Below the pieces are notes generated by a model, which saw only the letters and a list, made by a program, of their open reading frames with translations, ran no database searches and had not been told where the DNA came from. From NCBI GenBank assembly GCA_938002705.1, contig CALLAG010000020.1:1-5364 (forward strand): a DNA stretch of 5,364 bases, written 5' to 3'. Made by a program: the position numbers and the translations under genes. Positions 1 to 5,364 of the stretch are shown one piece after another (within the stretch, counting starts at the first letter, position 1; every line of letters begins with the position of its first letter). Origin of the DNA: an uncultured Saprospiraceae bacterium. GTDB taxonomy: Bacteria; Bacteroidota; Bacteroidia; Chitinophagales; Saprospiraceae.

Positions 1-2
1 AA

Positions 3-236
3 TATGCGGTAGACTTTAATGTCTATAATAAGTCCCAACTCTTATGCGGCATACAGATTAAACCTAAGTCTTACGGCTACAATATGCCTTATATCCTAAA
101 AGCTAAAGCTGCTAATAAAACCAAGAATAAAAAGTATCTGGTAGAGTATGGTGTAAGCGTCATTGATGTACTATCGAGTCAGTCCGGGACTATCTATAAC
201 GGAGATTGCCTTACTGAAATTCATAAGCTGCTTTAG
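3..236 (+). CDS. C-terminal part of a probable type II restriction endonuclease (MjaI-like), cut by the window start
   Basis: An open frame enters from the left edge and runs 77 codons to a TAG stop at 234-236; the start lies outside the window. The visible end contains VDF (residues 2-5 of the fragment), then a strand ending in GIQIKPKSY (residues 16-24). An Asp about 14 residues before a Q-x-K (D4, Q18, K20) is the spacing expected of a PD-(D/E)xK nuclease core with Gln in place of the usual acid, and the 'IKP-x-[ST]Y' stretch resembles the MjaI restriction endonuclease family, whose members cut DNA at short palindromes. The rest is Lys-rich (AKAANKTKNKKY) and ends in a mixed region with TIYN. 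A partner methyltransferase would be expected upstream but cannot be seen. The family call rests on motif memory from a short fragment; another restriction-type nuclease is possible. That the frame is a real gene is supported by its length, its composition and the opposing Abi gene. Confidence 0.5.
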   Translation, partial: YAVDFNVYNKSQLLCGIQIKPKSYGYNMPYILKAKAANKTKNKKYLVEYGVSVIDVLSSQSGTIYNGDCLTEIHKLL

Positions 237-364
237 CTTTATTATAGTGCTATCTCTCATTTGTGCATTGGTGGTAAACCTGCATTTTCAACACGATCCT
301 CGTAGAGACCTTCCGAAACTGCAGGAGTTTTTTAGTTTTGACTGGCACCTCTATTCCAACTCTA
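237..364. other. Unassigned stretch between the convergent endonuclease and abi genes
   Basis: This 128-base gap separates the 3' ends of two convergent genes. By eye it is richer in G and C than the abi gene beside it. Open frames exist on both strands: one on plus overlaps both flanking genes, and one on minus reads GIEVPVKTKKLLQ and stops after about 36 codons. Neither resembles a protein I recognise, and neither has a credible start. Apart from the terminator-like hairpin inside it, I see no assignable function. It may be the remnant of an insertion or a dispersed intergenic repeat. Confidence 0.3.
310..333 (+). terminator. Possible intrinsic terminator after the endonuclease gene
   Basis: Two competing small hairpins end at a run of six T (328-333). 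One pairs TTCC (311-314) with GGAG (324-327; one G-T pair), directly next to the T run. The other pairs AAACT (316-320) with AGTTT (326-330) around a GCAGG loop. Position and orientation suit termination of plus-strand transcripts from the endonuclease gene before they run into the opposing abi gene. The stems are short, so the call is tentative. Confidence 0.35.
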
Positions 365-1270
365 TTATTCCCATAAAGCTTCACTTCTCCAATTCTCTTT
401 AAAGCCTAAAGCATTCGGATCTATATTATCATATTGATCCATTAATGCTTTTAATTTTACTGAAAAATCATTTTTTGGTATAATAGTATTGAGAAGGTAT
501 TTCATTAAGCAAATATGAATATAAAGTCTCTGGAACTCATGTTGTTTTGGAACATCTACTATCCATTGGTTTGGTGGTTTTGGTAAAAGCTTTACTGTTC
601 CTGGCAAGTTTTTATTCCACAATCTACTATGGTGAGCACATAGGTTTCTAATTTGAGAAATTAATTGTAACCAACTGGGCAAGAAAGTATGATTAACTGC
701 ACCAAAGTCATTAGCAATTTGATCTTTTGCCGGAATCGTATTTTTTAAGTTTCCATATAATTTAGAAAGACCTCCTAAACTGCTTAATTCTAATGTTTTC
801 CATGAAGGTGGAAATCTTAAATCATATTTATATTGTTTCTTATGCTCCTTTATAAAAGTATCCTTTGATCTATCTACCTCTTCTCTTATTTTTTCAAGAG
901 ATTTTATCAAGGCTGGAGTATCTTTAAAAAGATTAGTGTCCTGGAACCACCAAGGACTGTAATCATGAGAAAGTTGATAAATTAGTTTGGTACGTAGGCT
1001 TATTTCTATCTTTTCTATTACATCAAATAGAAGCAGTCTGAGATCAGCATCAAAATTATAGATCCTGATTACATTCTCGAAAGTACTATTAGCTTTGAAT
1101 TTGTGATTGGACTTGTCTTCCTGCATGGACCACCAATATCCAGATAGTCTATAATAGCTTATGTGACTCAGATATTTTTTGGCTACCTCCTCATTTTTAA
1201 TTTCTAAGCCTCTTTCTTTTAGCTTCTCTATTTGCTGATCTATCGATAATGGAGTCTTATCATATAACAT
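365..1270 (-). CDS. Abi_2 family abortive-infection protein (AbiD/AbiF type) with HEPN RNase motif
   Basis: A 301-residue protein, the usual length for Abi_2 (PF07751) proteins. Family hallmarks visible are the N-terminal helical part followed by YYRLSGYWW (residues 39-47), the segment around EISLRTKL (89-96), and the C-terminal RNLCAHHSRLWN (208-219). The last fits the HEPN motif RX4H (R208, H213), which in active family members forms an RNA-cleaving site. No signal peptide or membrane segment is seen, so it should act in the cytoplasm. AbiD/AbiF proteins were defined as phage-exclusion factors that stop growth of infected cells; the inferred role here is a phage-triggered RNase toxin. The ATG at 1268-1270 is the only good start: the motif-bearing N-terminus begins at once and no ribosome-binding sequence is seen, as is usual in Bacteroidota. 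The gene is intact, convergent with the endonuclease fragment and divergent from lon. A promoter and a strong hairpin lie in its 5' leader. The substrate and trigger cannot be read from sequence. Confidence 0.9.
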   Translation of the reverse strand: MLYDKTPLSIDQQIEKLKERGLEIKNEEVAKKYLSHISYYRLSGYWWSMQEDKSNHKFKANSTFENVIRIYNFDADLRLLLFDVIEKIEISLRTKLIYQLSHDYSPWWFQDTNLFKDTPALIKSLEKIREEVDRSKDTFIKEHKKQYKYDLRFPPSWKTLELSSLGGLSKLYGNLKNTIPAKDQIANDFGAVNHTFLPSWLQLISQIRNLCAHHSRLWNKNLPGTVKLLPKPPNQWIVDVPKQHEFQRLYIHICLMKYLLNTIIPKNDFSVKLKALMDQYDNIDPNALGFKENWRSEALWE

Positions 1271-1284
1271 CGATTTGAATTTGA

Positions 1285-1350
1285 GAGGTATATAAAATAG
1301 AAGACTCGCCCTGGTACGCTGTTCTTAAGGGTAGCGTGGCGAGTACTGTT
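1285..1350 (-). ncRNA. Structured leader RNA upstream of abi, candidate abiF-type RNA
   Basis: On the minus strand, arms ACTCGCC (1338-1344) and GGCGAGT (1304-1310) pair over 7 bp. After an unpaired ACCAG (1311-1315) on the 3' side, an inner 5-bp stem joins ACGCT (1333-1337) to AGCGT (1316-1320), closing a 12-base loop (1321-1332) that contains CTTAAG. The expected transcription start at about 1350 leaves only about six bases before the hairpin, and a T-rich run follows it (about 1302-1291), as in a small RNA with its own terminator. A conserved structured RNA (the abiF motif) is known to lie just upstream of abiF genes, and such RNAs have been linked to control of the toxic HEPN protein. Position and structure fit, but I could not compare this sequence with the published consensus. 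An ordinary attenuator hairpin in the abi leader is the alternative. Confidence 0.55.
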
Positions 1351-1354
1351 AGCA

Positions 1355-1385
1355 CAAATATACATTGATTAAATAATTTTTTCAA
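1355..1385 (-). promoter_or_regulatory. Bacteroidota-type promoter for the abi leader RNA and abi gene
   Basis: On the minus strand the -33 element TTG (1383-1385) is followed after 20 bases by TATATTTG (1355-1362), an exact match to the Bacteroidota -7 consensus TAnnTTTG. Transcription would start near 1350, giving an approximately 80-base leader before the abi ATG. The intervening bases are nearly all A and T, as is common in this promoter class. Confidence 0.7.
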
Positions 1386-1411
1386 CACAGTAATACATAA
1401 ATCATGCATCG

Positions 1412-1442
1412 TTGGAAAGAATACAAACTTTAAATATTTATG
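1412..1442 (+). promoter_or_regulatory. Candidate lon promoter
   Basis: TTG (1412-1414) is followed after 20 bases by TATTTATG (1435-1442), which matches the Bacteroidota -7 consensus TAnnTTTG except for one base. The spacing equals that of the abi promoter on the other strand. Transcription would begin near 1449 and leave a lon leader of about 130 bases. No better match lies closer to the lon start. Confidence 0.35.
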
Positions 1443-1578
1443 TGGATTTGAAAAAATCACCGTCCTTACTCTGCCTTTTTGTCCATATCCTATCGCTTAT
1501 TAGAACATAATGGCAGGTTTAGAGCTTATATTACTTATGGTACGAGTATTGACACGTATATAATTACAAATACAATAG

Positions 1579-3993
1579 ATGTTTAAAAACTTAGTAATTC
1601 CGGCTTTTGGTGATAGTGATTCTGGATCAGATATCATTCCTATTATCAGTATAGATGATAATAACGAGAATGGGAAAGAAGGTAAAGTCGCTATTCCCAA
1701 TAATCTGCCAGTATTAGCACTTAAGAATACAGTGCTCTTCCCAGATGTTGTTATACCGATAACTGTCGGCAGGTCTAAGTCTGTACTTGCAGTCAATGAA
1801 TCTTCTAATAGTCATAAGTACATTGCTGTATTCTCTCAGAAGGATATAGAAAATGAATCTCCCTCTGAGGATGATCTCTATAGGATAGGTACAATAGCTC
1901 GTATCATTAAGGTCTTAAAGATGCCTGACGGTACGACAACAGCTGTACTACAAGGCAAGTACAGAGCTAAGCTTATTAAGCTTAATAAAGTAGACCCATT
2001 CTTAGAAGCAGAAGTGATACAAGCTCCTGTAGTAACATCAGAATCGCTCGAACTGAAAGCCACACTCAGCAGCATCAAGGATATGGCTAAGAAGATCATA
2101 GACTTATCACCACAGATTCCACCAGAGGCTGCGGTCATGCTAGAGAACATCAAGACGGACAACTTCTTACTCAACTTCATATCATCTAATATGAATGTCA
2201 GTAAAGATGAGAAACAGAAGTTACTCGAGATCCCTGATGTAACGACTAAGGCACAGAAAGTATTAGAGAAAGTCAACGAAGAACTACAACTCGTAGAAGT
2301 CAAAGGACAGATAGAATCTAAGGTAAGAGGAGATATAGAACGCCAGCAGCGAGACTACTTCCTCAACCAACAACTAAAGACCATCCAAGATGAACTGGGT
2401 CAGAATCCTCAGAAGGAATTACTTAATGATCTGGAAGTCAAAGCGAAAGATAAAAAGTGGCCAGAATATGCGATGAAGCATTTCGAAAAGCAAATGGCAC
2501 GAACTAAAAGAATGAACCCTCAAGTCGCAGAATATTCTGTGATGATGAACTATCTGGAAGTACTACTCGATCTGCCATGGGACACATACACTGAGGATAA
2601 TTTTGACCTTGAGTCAGTTAAGAAAGTACTGGACAAAGACCATTATGGTCTTAAGGATGTCAAGGAAAGAATCATAGAACACCTCGCTGTTCTTAAGCTC
2701 AAAGGTGATATGAAAGCACCTATACTCTTACTCGTAGGCCCTCCAGGTGTCGGTAAGACAAGTCTCGGTAAGTCTATCGCCAAAGCTATCAATAGAAAAT
2801 TCGTCAGAATGTCACTGGGTGGATTACGTGATGAGAGTGAGATCAGAGGACATAGGAAAACCTACATAGGCGCTATGCCCGGTCGTATCATACAGTCGGT
2901 TAAGAAAGGACAATCTTCTAATCCCGTATTCATACTAGATGAGATAGACAAGGTCGGTTCTGACTTCCGAGGTGACCCATCTTCTGCTTTGCTTGAGGTA
3001 TTAGATCCTGAGCAGAATTCTACCTTCTATGACAATTACTTAGAGCTGGATTATGACTTATCCAAGGTCATGTTCATTGCTACAGCTAACTCACTTAACA
3101 AGATCCAATCGGCTCTACTTGACAGAATGGAAGTCATAGAAATAAGTGGCTACTCACAAGAAGAAAAAATCGAAATAGCTAAAAAGCATCTCGTACCCAA
3201 ACAAATAAAGGCTCATGGGCTGAAGCTCAAAGATGCCAAATTATCAAAGCCTGTCTTATCCAAAATCATAAGCGAGTACACAAGAGAATCTGGCGTGAGA
3301 TCATTAGATAGACAGATCGCTGGTGTCATGAGAAATATCGCCAAAAAGAAAGCAATGGAAGAAGTCTACGATACGACAATATCAGAGACTGACATCACAG
3401 ATATATTAGGCCCCTATAAGTACCCACCTAATGAATTCGCTCAGATATCTAATTCTGGTGTAGCATTAGGCTTAGCATGGACACGCGTAGGAGGTGATAT
3501 ACTCTACATAGAAGCGATCCTCAGTCAGGGCAAAGGCAAGCTCACCCTTACGGGAAATCTTGGAGATGTAATGAAAGAGTCTGCGACGACAGCACTCAGT
3601 TATATCAAGGCGAATGCTGAACATTTCGGTATAGACGAGAAGTTATTCGCTGAGAAAGACATCCACATACATGTCCCACAAGGCGCTATACCTAAGGATG
3701 GACCTAGTGCAGGCATTACGATGTTGACAGCGATAGTAAGTGCCTTTACAGGAAAGACAATCAAGAACGGCATCGCTATGTCAGGAGAGATTACCCTTAG
3801 AGGAAAAGTACTTCCGGTAGGTGGTATAAAGGAAAAAGTGCTTGCCGCAAAAAGATCAGGACTTAAGACGATAATCTTATCAGAACAGAATAAGAAAGAC
3901 GTCTCACAGATAGACAAAGACTTTATCAAAGGTGTAAAATTTATATTCGTAGAGAATATGAATGAGGTGCCCAAGCTTACTGAGGTGGTCTAA
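1579..3993 (+). CDS. lon: ATP-dependent serine protease Lon (LonA type)
   Basis: An 804-residue LonA, full length for the family. It is a cytoplasmic hexamer that unfolds and degrades damaged and short-lived regulatory proteins using ATP. An acidic extension (residues 1-42, common in Bacteroidota Lon) precedes the substrate-binding N domain, which begins at LPVLALKNTVLFP (43-55) and continues to about 235, followed by a charged coiled coil to about 320. The AAA+ module shows Walker A GPPGVGKTS (387-395), Walker B ILDEID (452-457), sensor-1 N504, arginine finger R516 and sensor-2 R574 in SGVRSLDRQ. The protease domain holds the catalytic Ser in PKDGPSAGIT (S710) and the catalytic Lys in GGIKEKVLAAK (K753), 43 residues apart as in E. 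coli S679/K722. The ATG at 1579 is chosen because the acidic extension matches relatives in style; no Shine-Dalgarno sequence is seen. No frameshift or missing residue is seen. It is divergent from abi, with 138 bases to the next gene downstream. Confidence 0.98.
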   Translation: MFKNLVIPAFGDSDSGSDIIPIISIDDNNENGKEGKVAIPNNLPVLALKNTVLFPDVVIPITVGRSKSVLAVNESSNSHKYIAVFSQKDIENESPSEDDLYRIGTIARIIKVLKMPDGTTTAVLQGKYRAKLIKLNKVDPFLEAEVIQAPVVTSESLELKATLSSIKDMAKKIIDLSPQIPPEAAVMLENIKTDNFLLNFISSNMNVSKDEKQKLLEIPDVTTKAQKVLEKVNEELQLVEVKGQIESKVRGDIERQQRDYFLNQQLKTIQDELGQNPQKELLNDLEVKAKDKKWPEYAMKHFEKQMARTKRMNPQVAEYSVMMNYLEVLLDLPWDTYTEDNFDLESVKKVLDKDHYGLKDVKERIIEHLAVLKLKGDMKAPILLLVGPPGVGKTSLGKSIAKAINRKFVRMSLGGLRDESEIRGHRKTYIGAMPGRIIQSVKKGQSSNPVFILDEIDKVGSDFRGDPSSALLEVLDPEQNSTFYDNYLELDYDLSKVMFIATANSLNKIQSALLDRMEVIEISGYSQEEKIEIAKKHLVPKQIKAHGLKLKDAKLSKPVLSKIISEYTRESGVRSLDRQIAGVMRNIAKKKAMEEVYDTTISETDITDILGPYKYPPNEFAQISNSGVALGLAWTRVGGDILYIEAILSQGKGKLTLTGNLGDVMKESATTALSYIKANAEHFGIDEKLFAEKDIHIHVPQGAIPKDGPSAGITMLTAIVSAFTGKTIKNGIAMSGEITLRGKVLPVGGIKEKVLAAKRSGLKTIILSEQNKKDVSQIDKDFIKGVKFIFVENMNEVPKLTEVV

Positions 3994-4040
3994 TGTAAGT
4001 TTACTGGATAAGGTAATAATAGGATTTTTCAGTGCTTTAT

Positions 4041-4107
4041 GTCATTTAGGCATTCGATTGAACAAATCGGGTTAAATTCTGGTTAAAAATTTGAATGCCA
4101 TAATGAC
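4041..4107. repeat. 15-bp imperfect inverted repeat between lon and the regulatory-domain gene
   Basis: GTCATTTAGGCATTC (4041-4055) and GAATGCCATAATGAC (4093-4107) are inverted copies matching at 13 of 15 positions, separated by 37 bases. Inside is a small perfect hairpin, CGATT (4055-4059) and AATCG (4065-4069) around a GAACA loop, and two near-direct repeats of GGTTAAA (4070-4076 and 4081-4087). No T run follows the outer arm, so it is not a standard terminator. It ends 24 bases before the start codon of the next gene and may be an operator pair, an mRNA-stabilising 3' structure of lon, or a leader structure. Confidence 0.6.
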
Positions 4108-4131
4108 CACAGCTATATTGTAGTTCTGAAT

Positions 4132-4794
4132 ATGCCTATGATAAGACTCAGTTTCCTTTTTGCCATCACATGCCTCATCACTTCTGACTTCTCAGCTCAG
4201 AAGACCGCAGATGATGACCTTATACAATTCTCAGGAGTAGTCGTCACTCAAGATGAATATGGAGAGATGGTACCACTACCCTACACCTCTATAGCTATCA
4301 AGGGTACTTCCAAAGGAACCTATGCTGAGATAGATGGATTCTTCTCTATCGTAGCTCAGCAGTCAGATACCATCATATTCAGTAGAATAGGTTACCAGAC
4401 TATAGAGATCGATATCCCAGACACGCTTGATTCTAAGTTCTACTCGTGGTATCAGATCATGAGTAAGGATGACGTACTGCTACCAGAAGCAGTTATATAT
4501 CCATGGCCCAGCAAGGACCACTATCGTATAGAATTTCTCGCATTGGATGTCAGTAATGAGCTGAGAGAACGTGCTAAGGACAATATCGCCAAAGAAGTAT
4601 TAGAGAAAATGCAACATGCTGTGCTACCAGATGGACAGGAGGCATACTCACTTACCCAAGAGAGGCAGTTCGAAGAATTTAAATATTCAGGACAATATAA
4701 GCCCCAGAATATATTCAATGTCGCCTCATGGGCACAGTTCATAAAGGCATGGAAGAGAGGTGACTTCAAGAAAAAAAGAAAGAGAATAGAGTAA
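4132..4794 (+). CDS. Secreted protein with carboxypeptidase-D-like regulatory domain
   Basis: A 220-residue protein. An N-terminal signal peptide (RLSFLFAITCLITSDFSA, residues 5-22) has a likely signal peptidase I site after A22, so the mature protein is periplasmic or outer-membrane associated. Residues 31-97 form a CarboxypepD_reg-like beta sandwich: FSGVVV, a turn, PLPYTSIAIKGTSKGTYAEIDGFFSI, then IIFSRIGYQTIEI. These domains are common in Bacteroidota on TonB receptors and envelope proteins, where they act as binding or structural modules rather than enzymes. The C-terminal half (about 110-220; YPWPSKDHYRIEFLAL, then a helical region, then PQNIFNVASWAQFIKAWKRGDFKKK) resembles a Bacteroidota-conserved envelope family of unknown role and ends in a very basic tail. 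No protease or TonB-receptor domain follows. The ATG at 4132 is used; the in-frame ATG at 4138 is equally possible and leaves the signal peptide intact. The next gene starts 35 bases on and is probably co-transcribed. Confidence 0.85.
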   Translation: MPMIRLSFLFAITCLITSDFSAQKTADDDLIQFSGVVVTQDEYGEMVPLPYTSIAIKGTSKGTYAEIDGFFSIVAQQSDTIIFSRIGYQTIEIDIPDTLDSKFYSWYQIMSKDDVLLPEAVIYPWPSKDHYRIEFLALDVSNELRERAKDNIAKEVLEKMQHAVLPDGQEAYSLTQERQFEEFKYSGQYKPQNIFNVASWAQFIKAWKRGDFKKKRKRIE

Positions 4795-4829
4795 ATTATT
4801 AGTACCTTAATGATCTGATAAACAACACT

Positions 4830-5186
4830 ATGTCTAAATGTCTTACGTGCAAATCCAAACTTACAGGCAGGGCTGATAAGAAATTCTGCGACGCAGAATG
4901 TAGGACAGCTTACCATAATAAGCAGAATGGATTTCAAAATAATTTTATAAAAAACGTCAATAATGCTCTCAAGAAAAATAGACGTATCTTAATGGAGCTT
5001 AATCCCAAAGGAAAATCAAAAACAACAAAAGAAGAGCTACTGGATCGAGGCTTCAAGTTCTCATATTTTACTAACGAGTACATCACACGTAGTGGTAATG
5101 TCTATCACTTTGTATATGAGCAAGGTTACTTAGAATTAGAGGATGATAAGTATGCCTTAGTCGTGAGGAATAAATATGTAAAATAA
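4830..5186 (+). CDS. Small Zn-ribbon protein (DUF2116-like)
   Basis: A 118-residue cytoplasmic protein. The N-terminus has the metal-binding pattern CxxC (C4, C7) followed by C20 and C24 in KKFCDAECRTAYHN, a four-Cys zinc ribbon of the kind annotated as DUF2116-like in Bacteroidota. A helical, basic stretch (NNFIKNVNNALKKNRRIL) and a mostly beta C-terminal part (GFKFSYFTNEY, YHFVYEQGYLEL, YALVVRNKYVK) follow. The basic linker suggests nucleic-acid or ribosome contact, but this is inference; no catalytic motif is seen and no function is established for the family to my knowledge. It begins 35 bases after the stop of the regulatory-domain gene with no promoter seen between them, so the two probably share a transcript. 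The start is set by the CxxC at the very N-terminus; the gene is intact. Confidence 0.8.
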   Translation: MSKCLTCKSKLTGRADKKFCDAECRTAYHNKQNGFQNNFIKNVNNALKKNRRILMELNPKGKSKTTKEELLDRGFKFSYFTNEYITRSGNVYHFVYEQGYLELEDDKYALVVRNKYVK

Positions 5187-5226
5187 GGGCTATAGCCGAT
5201 ATAACATAAGATTATTAAACAATAGC

Positions 5227-5267
5227 AGATCTTCTTAATTATCATAATAACAATCAATATAAGATCT
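5227..5267. repeat. 7-bp inverted repeat upstream of the lipoprotein gene
   Basis: AGATCTT (5227-5233) and AAGATCT (5261-5267) are perfect inverted copies separated by 27 AT-rich bases, ending 5 bases before the lipoprotein ATG. Because each contains the palindrome AGATCT, the pair could serve as two operator half-sites or as a leader hairpin. In such AT-rich DNA, chance is a real alternative. Confidence 0.35.
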
Positions 5268-5272
5268 TAAAC

Positions 5273-5364
5273 ATGAACAAACTATTAATAAAATTAGGCG
5301 TAATAGTCATTATCAGCCTTGCATATGCCTCATGCAAAAACAGTAACGAGAATACTACTCCGGA
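5273..5364 (+). CDS. N-terminus of a predicted lipoprotein, cut by the window end
   Basis: The frame opens at ATG 5273 and continues to the window edge, giving 30 complete codons. It reads MNKLLIKLGVIVIISLAYASC followed by KNSNENTTP: a basic start, a hydrophobic core and a lipobox-like YASC with the modified Cys at residue 21, the signature of a signal peptidase II lipoprotein. The Tyr at -3 is not the classic Leu, but Bacteroidota tolerate variation there. Lys at +2 after Cys recalls the start of the Bacteroidota surface-export signal, yet the acidic residues that normally follow are mostly Asn and Ser, so surface export is uncertain. The function is not visible. It is separated from the Zn-ribbon gene by 86 bases with a small inverted repeat and no recognisable promoter consensus. 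Confidence 0.75.
   Translation, partial: MNKLLIKLGVIVIISLAYASCKNSNENTTP

Larger units (their letters stand above)
1271..1578. other. Divergent abi-lon intergenic region with two promoters and a leader RNA
   Basis: This 308-base region carries, from left to right, the abi leader with its hairpin (1304-1344), the abi promoter (1355-1385, minus), a candidate lon promoter (1412-1442, plus), and about 135 bases of AT-rich lon leader. The promoter elements of the two directions are separated by about 27 bases, close enough for one bound regulator or RNA polymerase to affect both. No CIRCE-type heat-shock operator and no tRNA or other RNA gene is seen in the lon leader. Confidence 0.6.

Noticed and set aside
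163..402. Plus-strand open frame with a hydrophobic segment (79 codons)
   Set aside because: It overlaps the end of the endonuclease frame and the 3' end of abi in other frames, has no start context and resembles no known family; the hydrophobic run is what AT-rich non-coding frames give by chance.
1260..1460. Minus-strand open frame of 66 codons upstream of abi
   Set aside because: It runs through the abi promoter and leader hairpin and overlaps the abi start; the promoter and RNA structure explain the sequence better.
1510..1563. 17-codon open frame in the lon leader (MAGLELILLMVRVLTRI), possible leader peptide
   Set aside because: No ribosome-binding site, regulatory codon run or following attenuator hairpin is seen; such a short frame is expected by chance.
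1500..2303. Minus-strand open frames opposite the 5' part of lon
   Set aside because: They are Ser/Thr/Leu-rich antisense shadows of the clearly coding lon frame.
3600..3974. Minus-strand open frame opposite the 3' end of lon
   Set aside because: Antisense shadow of the conserved Lon protease domain.
4002..4036. Possible lon terminator around the TTTTT at 4025-4029
   Set aside because: The T run lies inside the only weak pairing (CTG with CAG), not after a stable stem, so it does not form a standard intrinsic terminator.
4521..4937. Minus-strand open frame across the regulatory-domain and Zn-ribbon genes
   Set aside because: It overlaps two well-supported genes in antisense and has no family features.
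5188..5197. Perfect 10-base palindrome GGCTATAGCC after the Zn-ribbon stop codon
   Set aside because: As a hairpin it gives only a 3-bp stem and no T run follows; it is too short to call a terminator or operator.
1..5364. CRISPR array, tRNA, rRNA, insertion sequence or phage attachment site
   Set aside because: No regularly spaced repeats, cloverleaf-like sequences, transposase frames or paired long direct repeats were found on reading both strands.

Overview
The window most likely comes from the chromosome of a member of the Bacteroidota, possibly a Saprospiria-like marine or environmental lineage; the class is a guess. Four things support this: promoters of the Bacteroidota type (TTG, about 20 nt, then TAnnTTTG), starts without Shine-Dalgarno sequences, a Bacteroidota-style Lon with an acidic N-terminal extension, and a secreted carboxypeptidase-D-like regulatory-domain protein. 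The DNA is AT-rich throughout, and by eye most so in the abi gene.

Left part (1 to about 1400) looks like accessory, defence-type DNA. It opens with the last 77 codons of a plus-strand gene that resembles the C-terminus of a type II restriction endonuclease (MjaI-like). A short unexplained stretch with a possible terminator follows (237-364). Convergent to it, on the minus strand, is an Abi_2-family gene (AbiD/AbiF type) with a HEPN RNase motif, RNLCAH. Upstream of abi lie a near-perfect Bacteroidota promoter (1355-1385) and, a few bases after the expected transcription start, a strong bulged hairpin (1304-1344) followed by a U-rich run. This layout matches the structured RNA known to precede abiF genes, so RNA plus HEPN protein may form one RNA-regulated or RNA-antitoxin abortive-infection unit. 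It is the most interesting part of the window.

The centre (1579-3993) is an intact lon gene, an ATP-dependent protease with all AAA+ and Ser-Lys catalytic residues present. It is transcribed divergently from abi; a candidate lon promoter lies about 27 bp from the abi promoter.

The right part (3994-5364) holds three genes on the plus strand: a secreted carboxypeptidase-D-like regulatory-domain protein (4132-4794), a small Zn-ribbon protein (4830-5186) only 35 nt downstream and probably co-transcribed with it, and the first 30 codons of a lipoprotein gene cut by the window edge. A 15-bp imperfect inverted repeat lies between lon and the regulatory-domain gene. Lon and the right part look like ordinary chromosomal housekeeping or envelope DNA beside which the defence genes sit.
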